In this document: one piece after another, positions 1 through 8,871 of the stretch
Numbering within the stretch: the first letter of the stretch is position 1
How the letters are laid out: each line of letters starts with the position of its first letter
The notes under the pieces: generated by a model
What the model saw: only the letters and a program-made list of their open reading frames with translations
What the model was told of the DNA's origin: nothing
Databases searched by the model: none
From: Microthrixaceae bacterium
GTDB taxonomy: Bacteria > Actinomycetota > Acidimicrobiia > Acidimicrobiales > Acidimicrobilacustridaceae
Assembly (NCBI GenBank): GCA_947449015.1
Contig: CANFQA010000006.1
Span: 1 to 64,000 of the forward strand
Direction: 5' to 3'
DNA length: 64,000 nucleotides
Program-made: the position numbers and the translations under genes

Positions 1-431
<431 letters not shown>

Positions 432-590
432 GATTTCAGTCGCAGCCCGAAGGCATTGACATCGATCATTAATAGAGAGCCGAGACAGAGGGGCTCACCT
501 CTGTGAATTCTCAGCTTTGGTGATATGCGGGTTAGGCACATCACCGGAATTGCATGGTGAACGATCACGACTCGTACACCTTCCCCACTG

Positions 591-627
591 GAGACCCGAA
601 GGCCTCACTCGAGACCCGAAGGTCTCG
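591..627 (-). repeat. Two tandem UUCG-tetraloop hairpins in the rrn leader
   Basis: Two near-identical 16-base units (591-606 and 611-626) each fold into a 6-bp stem closed by C(UUCG)G in the rRNA-sense transcript. The stems are GAGACC/GGUCUC, perfect and extendable to 7 bp at 610-627, and GAGGCC/GGUCUC with one G-U pair. C(UUCG)G loops are exceptionally stable. Their place between the boxA-like motif and 16S suggests a role in leader folding or maturation. Confidence 0.6.
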
Positions 628-702
628 CAAGAACTGAAAAGTTCCCGGTGAGCACAAGAAGGTGCCGGTTGCGGTGATCGCCCGCACTGGCTTTTTCGTC
701 CT

Positions 703-722
703 CTGTTCTGTTTTCAAGGAGC
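703..722 (-). promoter_or_regulatory. boxA-like antitermination/processing motif of the rrn leader
   Basis: The minus strand reads GTGCTCCTTGAAAACAGAAC followed by AG. This resembles the TGCTCTTT boxA core followed by the TTGAGAACTCAACAG motif that precedes actinobacterial 16S genes. In other bacteria the NusB-NusE complex binds boxA; nusB is also in this window (44724-45143). The assignment rests on similarity only. Confidence 0.5.
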
Positions 723-1005
723 ACCTACCCGATCATGTCGGGCCCGAGGAAGCGGGGCGAAAACGCCCGAGCCAGAACTCGGTGTGATGCGCCCGACCGA
801 CGAATCGACCAGGCGGTACCGCTTCCAGTGGGACCTTCTCGAAGGAAGGCCGCTTCAGGAGCGGATTGCCACCCTACCGGGCCTCCCACAAGTGCGCAAC
901 TCGGCGGGAAGCGGGCGGACCGGAAACCGGTTCGGCCGCAGCCCAGCAGGCTGCTTGCTCGGGGGGAGCCCCGCAACCGGCGAGGCCGGGGCGGGTGGAG
1001 GCGTC

Positions 1006-1035
1006 AACATAGACCAAGTGTGAACGGGGCGCAAA
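1006..1035 (-). promoter_or_regulatory. Candidate rrn promoter
   Basis: On the minus strand there is a TTTGCG (-35, 1030-1035), an 18-base spacer and a TATGTT (-10, 1006-1011). This would start the rRNA transcript near 999, just after tyrS ends at 1081. The match is moderate. Read-through from tyrS is also possible because I see no strong terminator between tyrS and this point. Confidence 0.35.
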
Positions 1036-1080
1036 CACCGTCTGGTCACGTTCTGTCTTCACCCAGGTGGGCGATTCACC

Positions 1081-2355
1081 TCAGTGCACGAAATGCAGAA
1101 GAAAACGCTGTTTCTTGCCGCGTCGGACCATCGCCCAGCCCGCAGCGAGCAAGTCACTCTCGGTAAGAAGTTGCCCGTCAACTATGACGGAGTCGTTGAG
1201 CGAAACACCACGCTGGGCCACTAGACGCCGCCCCTCCCCCTTCGAACTGACGATCCCGTGGGCCGCGAGAAGTTCGATGAGGTCTCGTCCGATGTCGTCA
1301 GATGCAAGCTCCGTGACCGGCAGGCTGGCGGCCAGTTGCACCCATTCGGCGTCCTCGAGCTCGGCGGCTGCTCGTGTGAAGCCCTGTGAAGCACCGGCTG
1401 CGCGGTCAGCTTCCTGTTCGCCGTGCACCAAGGCAGTGACCGATCGAGCCAGTTCCTGCTGGGCGAATCGTCGCTCGGGCGCTTGCGAGTGTTGGCTCAT
1501 GACCGATGCGATCTGCTCAAGTGGGAGCAGCGTGAGTTGCAGCAGGAATCGCTCGACATCGCGGTCATCGGTGTTGACGAAGTACTGGTAAAACGCGTAC
1601 GGCGTCGTTCGTTCGGCCGACAGCCACACTGCGCCATCCACTGACTTCCCAAACTTGGAACCATCTGCCTGGGTGATCAACGGGACGGTGAGGCCGTGGA
1701 CGTGGTTCCCCGAGGTGCGTCGAATCAAATCGATCCCCGCAGTGATATTTCCCCATTGATCGGAGCCGCCAACCTGGAGTTCGACATCGAGATGATCGCG
1801 GAGATGCTTGAAATCATTGGCCTGCAGCAGCATGTAACTGAACTCCGTGAAGGAGATGCCGGCGTCGCTCTCAACCCTGGTGCGCACCGAATCCTTGGCG
1901 AGCATGGTGTTGACCGTGATGTGTTTGCCGACATCGCGAAGGAACTCAAGGACACCAATGGGCGCAGTCCACTCGCGATTGTCGACCAGTCGCGCTTGGT
2001 TCGGGCCGTCGGAAAAATCAAGGAGACGCCGCAATTGCTCGGTAATGGCGCTCAGATTGGTGTCAAGGGTGGCTGAATCGAGCAATACCCGCTCAGTGGA
2101 ACGACCGCCGGGGTCGCCGATCATGCCCGTCGCACCTCCAGCAACAGCGACAGGTCGATGTCCGAACTGCTGGAATCGCCGCAGCAGAAGCAACGGCACG
2201 AGATTGCCCACATGAAGGCTGTCGGCAGTGGGATCGAAGCCCGCATAGACACCTGTGGCGCCCTGGGCCAGACGCGCACGGAGCGAATCAGAATCGGTGG
2301 AGTCGTGGATCAAGCCGCGGGCGGCAAGATCATCAAGGATGTCGGCAGTACTCAC
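1081..2355 (-). CDS. tyrS: Tyrosyl-tRNA synthetase
   Basis: Class I aminoacyl-tRNA synthetase that charges tRNA-Tyr in the cytoplasm. The HIGH-like motif is HVGN (about residues 48-51) and the KMSKS-like loop is KFGKS (about 234-238). The C-terminal 60 residues form an S4 RNA-binding domain. I chose the GTG start at 2355 (protein begins VSTADILDDL), which has GGAGAG about 11 bases upstream and gives 424 residues, normal for the family. A longer reading frame to 2547 would overlap the divergent gene at 2447 and adds unconserved sequence. It lies just upstream of the rRNA leader, in the same direction. Confidence 0.96.
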   Translation of the reverse strand: MSTADILDDLAARGLIHDSTDSDSLRARLAQGATGVYAGFDPTADSLHVGNLVPLLLLRRFQQFGHRPVAVAGGATGMIGDPGGRSTERVLLDSATLDTNLSAITEQLRRLLDFSDGPNQARLVDNREWTAPIGVLEFLRDVGKHITVNTMLAKDSVRTRVESDAGISFTEFSYMLLQANDFKHLRDHLDVELQVGGSDQWGNITAGIDLIRRTSGNHVHGLTVPLITQADGSKFGKSVDGAVWLSAERTTPYAFYQYFVNTDDRDVERFLLQLTLLPLEQIASVMSQHSQAPERRFAQQELARSVTALVHGEQEADRAAGASQGFTRAAAELEDAEWVQLAASLPVTELASDDIGRDLIELLAAHGIVSSKGEGRRLVAQRGVSLNDSVIVDGQLLTESDLLAAGWAMVRRGKKQRFLLHFVH

Positions 2356-2446
2356 AGTGGTCCACTCTCTCCGATCGGTGACCCATATTCCAACCCATTG
2401 CGCGCTTCGACTGGCGGATCGGCCGTCATCAGGCAACAGTGACCGC

Positions 2447-3007
2447 ATGGAGACGAGCGATCTGGACCTCGAGAGCGAGGATGCGCAGCCGTTGTCCTTC
2501 GGGAGTCGCGCCGCTCGGATACTCGCTCTGGCCGTGATGCTCTGCATCGCAGCCCTGTGGTCCTACACCCTGTGGGGACCCACAAAGAAGACCCCACCGG
2601 GCGTGTTGGCCAATCCCGCTTGGGCGGTACAGGCCCAGGCAACCTGCACGAAAGCTGCTGCCCTCATCGATGCATTGCCGGAGGCGTTCACTGCAACCGA
2701 TGCCGGATCTCGAGCACTCGTCATCACCCAGGCGAATACTGCACTGCGAACAATGCTCGACGAACTAACAGCGTCAGCTCCTGAGGTCGGTGCAAGCAAT
2801 GACGGCCGGATGATTGGGGAATGGTTGGCCGATTGGCGGACCTACCTTGGTGATCGCGAACGCTACGTGGATGCTCTCGGCGCCAACCCTGATGCTCGGT
2901 TTTATGTAACCGAAAAGGTCAAGGGCCAGCAGATCACCAAGCCCATCGACTTCTTCGCCACCTACAACGACATGCCGAACTGCGTAACGCCCGGAGACCT
3001 CGGCTAA
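2447..3007 (+). CDS. Conserved-type membrane-anchored protein of unknown function
   Basis: I do not recognise the family. The 186-residue protein has a short acidic cytoplasmic N-terminus, one membrane segment at about 25-43 and an extracytoplasmic domain of about 140 residues, with cysteines near 66 and close to the C-terminus that could pair. It resembles the small secreted or anchored proteins often annotated as hypothetical in Acidimicrobiia. The start ATG at 2447 is chosen because the frame upstream overlaps tyrS on the opposite strand. It is divergent from tyrS, and its stop codon interlocks with that of the convergent NUDIX gene. Confidence 0.75.
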   Translation: METSDLDLESEDAQPLSFGSRAARILALAVMLCIAALWSYTLWGPTKKTPPGVLANPAWAVQAQATCTKAAALIDALPEAFTATDAGSRALVITQANTALRTMLDELTASAPEVGASNDGRMIGEWLADWRTYLGDRERYVDALGANPDARFYVTEKVKGQQITKPIDFFATYNDMPNCVTPGDLG

Positions 3008-3615
3008 CGCAACTGCGCTTCGGGAAGTTGGCGCGCAATCGCGAGTCCGCTGCGGACTAGGCGCAGCACGCTCTCATCGACATCAAGATCGCCGAGTTCC
3101 TCAGTGGTCACCCACCGTAGGGATTCCGATTCGTGATTACCCACCGGAACGGAGCCATGTGGGGCGAGCACGAGGTGGCGGATGTCGTGATGGAGGTGCG
3201 GTGGTTCCGACGGCGGGCGTACCTCGTGGATGTCGAGATCGATCGCTTCGGGATGCACGCGTAAGCCGTGCAGTCCGGTCTCCTCAGTTGCCTCCCTCAG
3301 AGCGGTGATTGCCATCGTGGCTTCGCCGTCAGTGTGACCACCTGGCTGCAGCCACTTGCGTAATTTGGTGTGGAACAGCACCAAAACGCGTCCCGTGCGC
3401 TCTTCGACGACCAATGCCGAGCCAGTGAAGTGACCCTCGACGCATGTGCGATGGAGCGAATCAGGATGAGAGCGGGCGAAGTCCAGCATGGCCAGACGAA
3501 CAGCATCCTGCTGATCATCTCGTGGCCGGATCTCTTCGAGCACCTCAATGAGATCCGACAGTTCCGAGGTGGAGTGGAGATCAGGCGAATCAGCAGCGAA
3601 TAGCGGCGACATCAC
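3004..3615 (-). CDS. NUDIX hydrolase
   Basis: Hydrolase of nucleoside diphosphates linked to another moiety; the substrate is unknown. The Nudix box lies at about residues 92-115 and ends in REATEETGL, which supplies the metal-binding glutamates. The first canonical Glu of the box is displaced by one residue (GHTDGEA). A His-rich stretch (PPHLHHDIRH) follows. At 203 residues it has an N-terminal helical extension of about 50 residues. Its ATG overlaps the argH stop by 4 bases, so it is probably translated with argH at the end of the arginine cluster. Confidence 0.85.
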   Translation of the reverse strand: MMSPLFAADSPDLHSTSELSDLIEVLEEIRPRDDQQDAVRLAMLDFARSHPDSLHRTCVEGHFTGSALVVEERTGRVLVLFHTKLRKWLQPGGHTDGEATMAITALREATEETGLHGLRVHPEAIDLDIHEVRPPSEPPHLHHDIRHLVLAPHGSVPVGNHESESLRWVTTEELGDLDVDESVLRLVRSGLAIARQLPEAQLR

Positions 3616-4994
3616 GCCCCGATCCGCTCCTTGGCGGCGACCAACTGCTGTGCAAATGCCTCAAGCTGCGGCGCGACTGCAGCCGGACCAGCACCACCGG
3701 GCGTCGTGCGACGCTGCACGGCCACACCCCAGTCCAGTAGATGCAGCGCCGACTCGCCAAGGTCGTCAGACGCGCCTACGAGATCGCGCAGAGCAATGCC
3801 CTCATCGAGGCTTTTACGAACAAGCGCTCCGACAATTGCATGAGCGTCGCGGAACGGGACACCAGTGGCCACGAGATGCTCAGCAAGGTCGGTTGCCGCG
3901 CTGGTGGGTGCATCGGCCGCTTCGGACATGGCCGCGAGGTTGAAGATGGATGACCCCAGCAGCCCGGTCATCGCGGCAAGCGCGAGCGAGACCGTGTCGA
4001 GTGAATCGAACAGCGGCTCCTTGTCCTCTTGGAGGTCGCGGTTGTATGCCAGCGGAAGTCCCTTGAGCATGGCCAGCAGTCCGGTGAGGTTGCCGATGAG
4101 ACGGCCGGTCTTCCCGCGAGTCAGCTCGGCGATATCCGGGTTCTTCTTCTGCGGAAGCATCGAGGAGCCGGTGGAATAGGCATCATCGAGTCGGAGGAAA
4201 CCAAACTCATCGGTTGACCACAAGATGATCTCTTCAGCGAGCCGGGAGAGGTGCACGCCAATAAGGGCAAGGTCAAACAATGCCTCGGCAACAAAGTCCC
4301 GATCACTTACGGCATCGAGCGAGTTCGCAAAAACACCAGCGAACCCAAGATCAGCGGCGGTACCTGCCGGGTCGAGCGGCAATGATGAGCCAGCAAGTGC
4401 ACCGGCTCCGAGTGGCGAGATATCGAGTCGATCGATGGTGGAGTGCAAACGATCAAGGTCGCGCGACAACGCCCAACCGTGGGCCAGCAGATGATGCGCG
4501 AGCAGCACCGGCTGGGCACGCTGAAGGTGGGTGTATCCGGGAAGATACGCATCGCCCGCTGTCCGCGCACGATCGAGAAGTGTTTCCTGGAACACGACGA
4601 TGCGCGACGCGATGGCACCGAGTTCCCGCTTCGTGAACAGTCTCAGATCGGTGGCCACCTGGTCGTTGCGACTTCGACCAGTGTGGAGTTTTGCGCCAGC
4701 AGCACCGGCGAGCTCAGTCACCCGCCGCTCGACAGAGGTGTGGATGTCCTCGTCCGAAGCCACAAAGACAAACGTTCCCTGCGCGAGTTCCGACTCGACC
4801 GTGTCGAGCGCTGCGAGCACCGAATCGCGCTCGGCCTCAGTGAGGATGCCCGCTCGGCACAGCCCGCGCACATGCGCGCGCGATCCTGCAATGTCGTCGG
4901 AGGCAAGACGTTGATCGAACGGAAGACTGACGGTGAAAGCCATCAGTTCCTCCGCCGGCCCACTTTCGAACCGACCGTGCCAGAGCGTGCTCAT
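3612..4994 (-). CDS. argH: Argininosuccinate lyase
   Basis: Cleaves argininosuccinate to arginine and fumarate, the last step of arginine synthesis. It is a member of the fumarase/aspartase superfamily. Visible motifs are TGRSRNDQ (about 105-112), the catalytic-region GYTHLQ (about 153-158) and the signature loop GSSMLPQKKNPD (about 276-287), whose serine is the usual general base. The length of 460 residues is typical. It lies 4 bases after argG and overlaps the following NUDIX gene by 4 bases. Confidence 0.97.
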   Translation of the reverse strand: MSTLWHGRFESGPAEELMAFTVSLPFDQRLASDDIAGSRAHVRGLCRAGILTEAERDSVLAALDTVESELAQGTFVFVASDEDIHTSVERRVTELAGAAGAKLHTGRSRNDQVATDLRLFTKRELGAIASRIVVFQETLLDRARTAGDAYLPGYTHLQRAQPVLLAHHLLAHGWALSRDLDRLHSTIDRLDISPLGAGALAGSSLPLDPAGTAADLGFAGVFANSLDAVSDRDFVAEALFDLALIGVHLSRLAEEIILWSTDEFGFLRLDDAYSTGSSMLPQKKNPDIAELTRGKTGRLIGNLTGLLAMLKGLPLAYNRDLQEDKEPLFDSLDTVSLALAAMTGLLGSSIFNLAAMSEAADAPTSAATDLAEHLVATGVPFRDAHAIVGALVRKSLDEGIALRDLVGASDDLGESALHLLDWGVAVQRRTTPGGAGPAAVAPQLEAFAQQLVAAKERIGA

Positions 4995-4998
4995 TGCG

Positions 4999-6201
4999 TT
5001 ACTCCCCTGTCGTGCCCGAGGCAGATTGCTTGGCCGCCCAGGTCTGAATTCCGAGACCCCAGAGCTTCACGAAGCCCTCGGAATCGGCGTGGTTGAAGGT
5101 ATCTGCTGCGTCGTAGGTGGCCAGTCCATAGTCGTAGAGGCTGTGCGGACTGCGCCGACCGACGACGAAGCAACGACCCGGCTCGAGACGCAGTCGCACC
5201 TCGCCGGTGACGAACTGCTGCGTGGATTCGATGAACGCATCGAAGGCGTTCTTGAGCGGTGAGAACCACATGCCGTCGTAAACGAGATCGGCATAACGGC
5301 CCTCAAGCCGCTGCTTCTCGTGCATGACATCACGTTCAAGGGTGATCGACTCGAGATCCTGATGAGCGAGGATGAGCGCGAGCGCAGCGGGCGCTTCGTA
5401 GGTTTCGCGACTCTTGATGCCCACCCGGCGGTTCTCAACCATGTCGAGCCGGCCCCAGCCATAGGCGCCCACAGTGTCATTGAGCTCCACCACGAGTTCG
5501 TGCAAAGGCATGCTCCGACCATCGACAGAGATCGGAACACCGCGCTCGAAACCGATGGTGATCTCTTTCGCCTCCGAGGCCCGCACAGTGGTCATGCTCC
5601 ACACACCCTCGGGCGGACGTGCCCAGGGATCTTCCATCTCGCCACACTCGATGGCGCGACCCCAGAGGTTGTCGTCAATGGAATAGAGCTTTTCCTTTGT
5701 GGCCAGCACGGGAATGTCGTGCTGCTGGGCGTATTCGATGCTCATCTCGCGGGTCATTCCCCAGTTGCGAACAGGGGCGAGAATCTCGAGATCGGGGGCA
5801 AGGGCACGCGTCGCGACTTCGAAACGAACCTGGTCATTGCCCTTCCCGGTGCACCCGTGGGCCACTGCATCGGCACCGTGCGTCCGGGCCGCGGCGACGA
5901 GATGTCGCACGATTGTGGGCCGCGAAAGAGCGGACACCAGCGGGTACTTACCCTCGTAGAGCGCGTTCGCTTTCAACGAAGGAGTGAGGAAGTCGCGGGC
6001 GAACTCATCACGGCAATCCACCACGATTGCTTCGATGGCGCCCGCGGCGAAGGCCTTGGCCTGCAGTCCCTCCCAGTCGCCCTCCTGCCCGAGATTGCAC
6101 GCGACGGTGATGACCTCGACGCCGTAGTTCTCAATCATCCAACGGACGGCGACGGAGGTGTCGAGACCACCGCTATATGCCAGTACGACTCGTTGCGCCA
6201 T
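4999..6201 (-). CDS. argG: Argininosuccinate synthase
   Basis: ATP-dependent condensation of citrulline and aspartate to argininosuccinate. The P-loop of the N-type ATP pyrophosphatase family, AYSGGLDTS, is at residues 8-16. I place the start at the ATG at 6201 (MAQRVVLAYS), which has AAGGA 7 bases upstream; an ATG five codons earlier overlaps that ribosome-binding site. It gives 400 residues, the usual short bacterial form. A 77-base gap separates it from argR, so it may have its own promoter; I did not find a convincing ARG box there. Confidence 0.97.
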   Translation of the reverse strand: MAQRVVLAYSGGLDTSVAVRWMIENYGVEVITVACNLGQEGDWEGLQAKAFAAGAIEAIVVDCRDEFARDFLTPSLKANALYEGKYPLVSALSRPTIVRHLVAAARTHGADAVAHGCTGKGNDQVRFEVATRALAPDLEILAPVRNWGMTREMSIEYAQQHDIPVLATKEKLYSIDDNLWGRAIECGEMEDPWARPPEGVWSMTTVRASEAKEITIGFERGVPISVDGRSMPLHELVVELNDTVGAYGWGRLDMVENRRVGIKSRETYEAPAALALILAHQDLESITLERDVMHEKQRLEGRYADLVYDGMWFSPLKNAFDAFIESTQQFVTGEVRLRLEPGRCFVVGRRSPHSLYDYGLATYDAADTFNHADSEGFVKLWGLGIQTWAAKQSASGTTGE

Positions 6202-6278
6202 GTTCAGATCCTTCATGTAATGGGGGCGGATAATGCTGTGAGTAGGGGACGACTTTGGAATTGCGATGCTCTGAGGAG

Positions 6279-6767
6279 TCAGAGACCCGCGAGTTCGGAG
6301 AGCTGAGCGGCAAGCGCAGCACCTCCAAGATCGCTGGCGACCACGATGAAGATCGTGTCATCACCAGCGACGGTGCCGAGAACGCCGCGCAGACCGGAGC
6401 GATCGAGCGCAGAGGCGACCACATGCGCGGACCCCGGAGGGGTGCGGATGACGACGATGTTGTCGGAATGGGTGACCTCAACCACCCAGTCGCCAAAGAC
6501 CCGTCGAAGATGATCCTCGGGCGCCTGCTGCTGTTTCGGAAGCGCAGGGATTGCATATGCGGTGTCGCCTCCGGGCATTCTGACCTTGATGGCACCAAGA
6601 TCCTCGAGGTCGCGCGACACCGTGGCTTGGGTGGCGCTCACCCCCTCGGCGGCGAGCAGATCAACAAGTGCGGCCTGGTTCGCGACCGGCTGATTCTCGA
6701 TGATCTTGGCCACCAGATATTGACGCTGGGTCTTGCCGAGCTTGGAAGTCGTCGAACGATCAGTCAT
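6279..6767 (-). CDS. argR: Arginine repressor ArgR
   Basis: Arginine-responsive DNA-binding regulator. The N-terminal winged helix-turn-helix includes SATQATVSRDLEDLG (about residues 44-58). The C-terminal hexamerisation and arginine-binding domain contains PPGSAHVVASALDR and GTVAGDDTIFIV. At 162 residues it is normal in size. It overlaps argF by 4 bases, so the repressor is co-translated with the pathway it should control. A palindrome at 11997-12010, upstream of argC, is its likely operator. Confidence 0.95.
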   Translation of the reverse strand: MTDRSTTSKLGKTQRQYLVAKIIENQPVANQAALVDLLAAEGVSATQATVSRDLEDLGAIKVRMPGGDTAYAIPALPKQQQAPEDHLRRVFGDWVVEVTHSDNIVVIRTPPGSAHVVASALDRSGLRGVLGTVAGDDTIFIVVASDLGGAALAAQLSELAGL

Positions 6768-7663
6768 CGTTGCTCCATCAACCAGTGAAGTGCGCCACGA
6801 GCGGCATGCATCCGATTGGCCGCCTGTGCCCAGACACGACTGCGGGATCCTTCGAGCACCGCGTTCGTGACTTCTTCGTCACGATGCGCCGGAAGGCAAT
6901 GCAGGAACACTGAATCGGGAGCGGCGAGCGCCATGAGGTCATCGGTAACAGTGAATCCCGCAAACGCCGCTCGCCGCTGGATCGATTCGGCCTCCTGCCC
7001 CATCGAGGTCCAGACGTCGGTATAGACCGCATCGGCGCCCTGACAGGCCGCCATCGGATCATTTGTGCACTCGAGAGCAACACCAGCATCTTGAACCCTG
7101 GAAATGTCAGATGAAGACAGCTCGTAGCCGACTGGAGTTGCAACCCGTACCTGCATTCCGAGCATTCCGGTAGCCAGGGCGAGGCTTCGAGCGACATTGT
7201 TGCCGTCGCCGACATAGGTGACTGTGCGACCGGCGAGAGCGTCGATACCACCGAACTCCTGCGCGAGGGTGAGCACATCGGCGAGACCCTGCAGGGGATG
7301 CGCCTCGTCGGAGAGCATGTTGACGACTGGCACAGCGGAGACGGCAATAGCCCGTTCGAGTTTGGCGTGCTCAAACACTCTCGCTCCAATGATCGAGTGG
7401 TAACCCGCGAGCGTGCGAACCACATCCTCGACAGTTTCGCGGGTATCGAGTCCAACCTCATCAGGACGGATAGTGAGTGGATGGCCACCGAGCTGCACGA
7501 CAGCCATCTCCATCGAGTTACGGGTACGCGCAGATGGCTTCTCGAACAGCAGGGCGACACCCTGACCATCGAGCACCTTGGTGAGTTGCGCGTGTGTCCC
7601 CCGCTCAAGGATGTCGGTGAGTTCGCCAACAGACAGGTCGTCGATCTCCAGAAGATGTCTCAT
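6764..7663 (-). CDS. argF: Ornithine carbamoyltransferase
   Basis: Makes citrulline from ornithine and carbamoyl phosphate, linking to the carA/carB genes elsewhere in the window. The carbamoyl-phosphate loop is SARTR (44-48), with Ala in the place of the usual Thr. The ornithine-binding region has HPLQGLAD, and the signature HCLPAHR starts at 255. The 299-residue length is typical. ATGA overlaps join it to argD upstream and argR downstream. Confidence 0.96.
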   Translation of the reverse strand: MRHLLEIDDLSVGELTDILERGTHAQLTKVLDGQGVALLFEKPSARTRNSMEMAVVQLGGHPLTIRPDEVGLDTRETVEDVVRTLAGYHSIIGARVFEHAKLERAIAVSAVPVVNMLSDEAHPLQGLADVLTLAQEFGGIDALAGRTVTYVGDGNNVARSLALATGMLGMQVRVATPVGYELSSSDISRVQDAGVALECTNDPMAACQGADAVYTDVWTSMGQEAESIQRRAAFAGFTVTDDLMALAAPDSVFLHCLPAHRDEEVTNAVLEGSRSRVWAQAANRMHAARGALHWLMEQR

Positions 7664-8871
7664 GATGTGGCTCCATATTGGAGGAGAATCGCATGAAGGA
7701 TCGCCACGGCTTCATCGATCTCGGCTTCGGTGACGATAAGCGGCGGCGCGAACCGAATAGAGGTTGGTGACACCGCATTGACAATGAGCCCGGCAGTGAG
7801 CGCTTCGGCCACAACCAGCTTGGCGTCGATGCCATCGCCAAGCTGAGCGGCCAGCAACAGGCCGAGCCCACGTACTTCGACAACGCCAGGAAGTTGGCTC
7901 AACGCCGAGCGAAGGCGAGCTCCGGCATGTTCGGCTAGCTGCGGTGCGTTGTTACGCTCCATGATGGCGAGCGTGGCCCGTGCCGCCGAAGCCGCAAGCG
8001 GCTGACCGCCATAGGTGGTGCCGTGATCGCCGGCGGTGAACGCCTTGGCAACATCGCGCCGGGCCCAACATGCACCAATAGGCATACCGTTCCCGAGTGC
8101 CTTGGCAAGCATCACAACATCGGGCTCAATACCGAAGTGCTGGAATCCGAACCACTCGCCAGTACGCCCAAGGCCAGTCTGAATCTCGTCCACGATCATC
8201 AACAGTCCGTGCTCGTCACAGAGTCGCCGAACGCCCTCGAAGTACGCGGCGGTGGCGGGATTGACACCACCCTCACCTTGAATCGGTTCGAGCATGATCG
8301 CAATTACCGATGGATCGATGGCCGCTTCGAGCGCGTCGAGATCGTTCCACACCACATGGCGAAATCCCTCGGGTAGCGGTTGGAAGCCCTCCCATTTCGC
8401 CGGCTGCCCCGTAGCTGCCAACGCGCCGAGCGTGCGGCCGTGGAACGAGCCGTAGGCGCTGATGATTCCGTATCGACCGTGACCGCCGTAACGACGCGCC
8501 AACTTGATGGCACATTCCACCGCCTCAGCACCACTGTTGGTGAAGAAGACCTGGCCTCCCCCACCGAGCAGGCGGTCAATGGTGATGGCAACGTCAGCTC
8601 CCGGACTGGTGCCGAAGAGGTTGGACACGTGAACCAAGGTGCGTGCCTGTTCGGCGATCGCCTCGGCAATCTCGGCGTTGGCATGCCCGAGGCCGGTCAC
8701 AGCAATGCCGGAGAGAAAGTCGAGATATGACCGACCTTCACGATCAACAAGATGCACACCGGACCCACTGACGAACTGCACCGATGGCACGCCATAGGTA
8801 GGCATGAACGGACAGTGGTCGAGACCTACCGGTGCTCCCATGGCGACGGCATGAGCCGATTGCGTGGTCAC
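7660..8871 (-). CDS. argD: Acetylornithine aminotransferase
   Basis: PLP enzyme that converts N-acetylglutamate semialdehyde to N-acetylornithine. Motifs are EPIQGEGGV, IVDEIQTGLGRTG and the PLP lysine, K257 in VMLAKALGNG. At 403 residues it is a class III aminotransferase of usual size. It overlaps argB and argF by 4 bases each. Some family members also act in lysine synthesis; the sequence alone does not show whether this one does. Confidence 0.96.
   Translation of the reverse strand: MTTQSAHAVAMGAPVGLDHCPFMPTYGVPSVQFVSGSGVHLVDREGRSYLDFLSGIAVTGLGHANAEIAEAIAEQARTLVHVSNLFGTSPGADVAITIDRLLGGGGQVFFTNSGAEAVECAIKLARRYGGHGRYGIISAYGSFHGRTLGALAATGQPAKWEGFQPLPEGFRHVVWNDLDALEAAIDPSVIAIMLEPIQGEGGVNPATAAYFEGVRRLCDEHGLLMIVDEIQTGLGRTGEWFGFQHFGIEPDVVMLAKALGNGMPIGACWARRDVAKAFTAGDHGTTYGGQPLAASAARATLAIMERNNAPQLAEHAGARLRSALSQLPGVVEVRGLGLLLAAQLGDGIDAKLVVAEALTAGLIVNAVSPTSIRFAPPLIVTEAEIDEAVAILHAILLQYGATS

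Larger units (their letters stand above)
432..1005 (-). promoter_or_regulatory. rrn leader region: structured, no gene
   Basis: This is the roughly 570-base stretch between the 16S gene and its probable promoter. I see no credible gene; the arginine-rich ORF starting at 735 runs into tyrS and looks like chance. In rRNA direction it holds: a boxA/TTGAAAAC-type motif (about 703-722); a small hairpin at 631-644; tandem UUCG-loop hairpins (591-627); a hairpin at 519-545 (GGTGAT/ATCACC); and a 7-bp stem at 485-504 (ACAGAGG/CCTCTGT). Such elements fit antitermination and RNase III processing of pre-rRNA. A GC-rich segment at 919-954 holds two more perfect small inverted repeats. Confidence 0.6.

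Noticed and set aside
735-1166. A 143-codon Arg/Pro-rich frame upstream of the rRNA gene
   Set aside because: It overlaps the tyrS 3' end on the other strand, has no ribosome-binding site and codes for low-complexity basic sequence. The region is better explained as rRNA leader and promoter.
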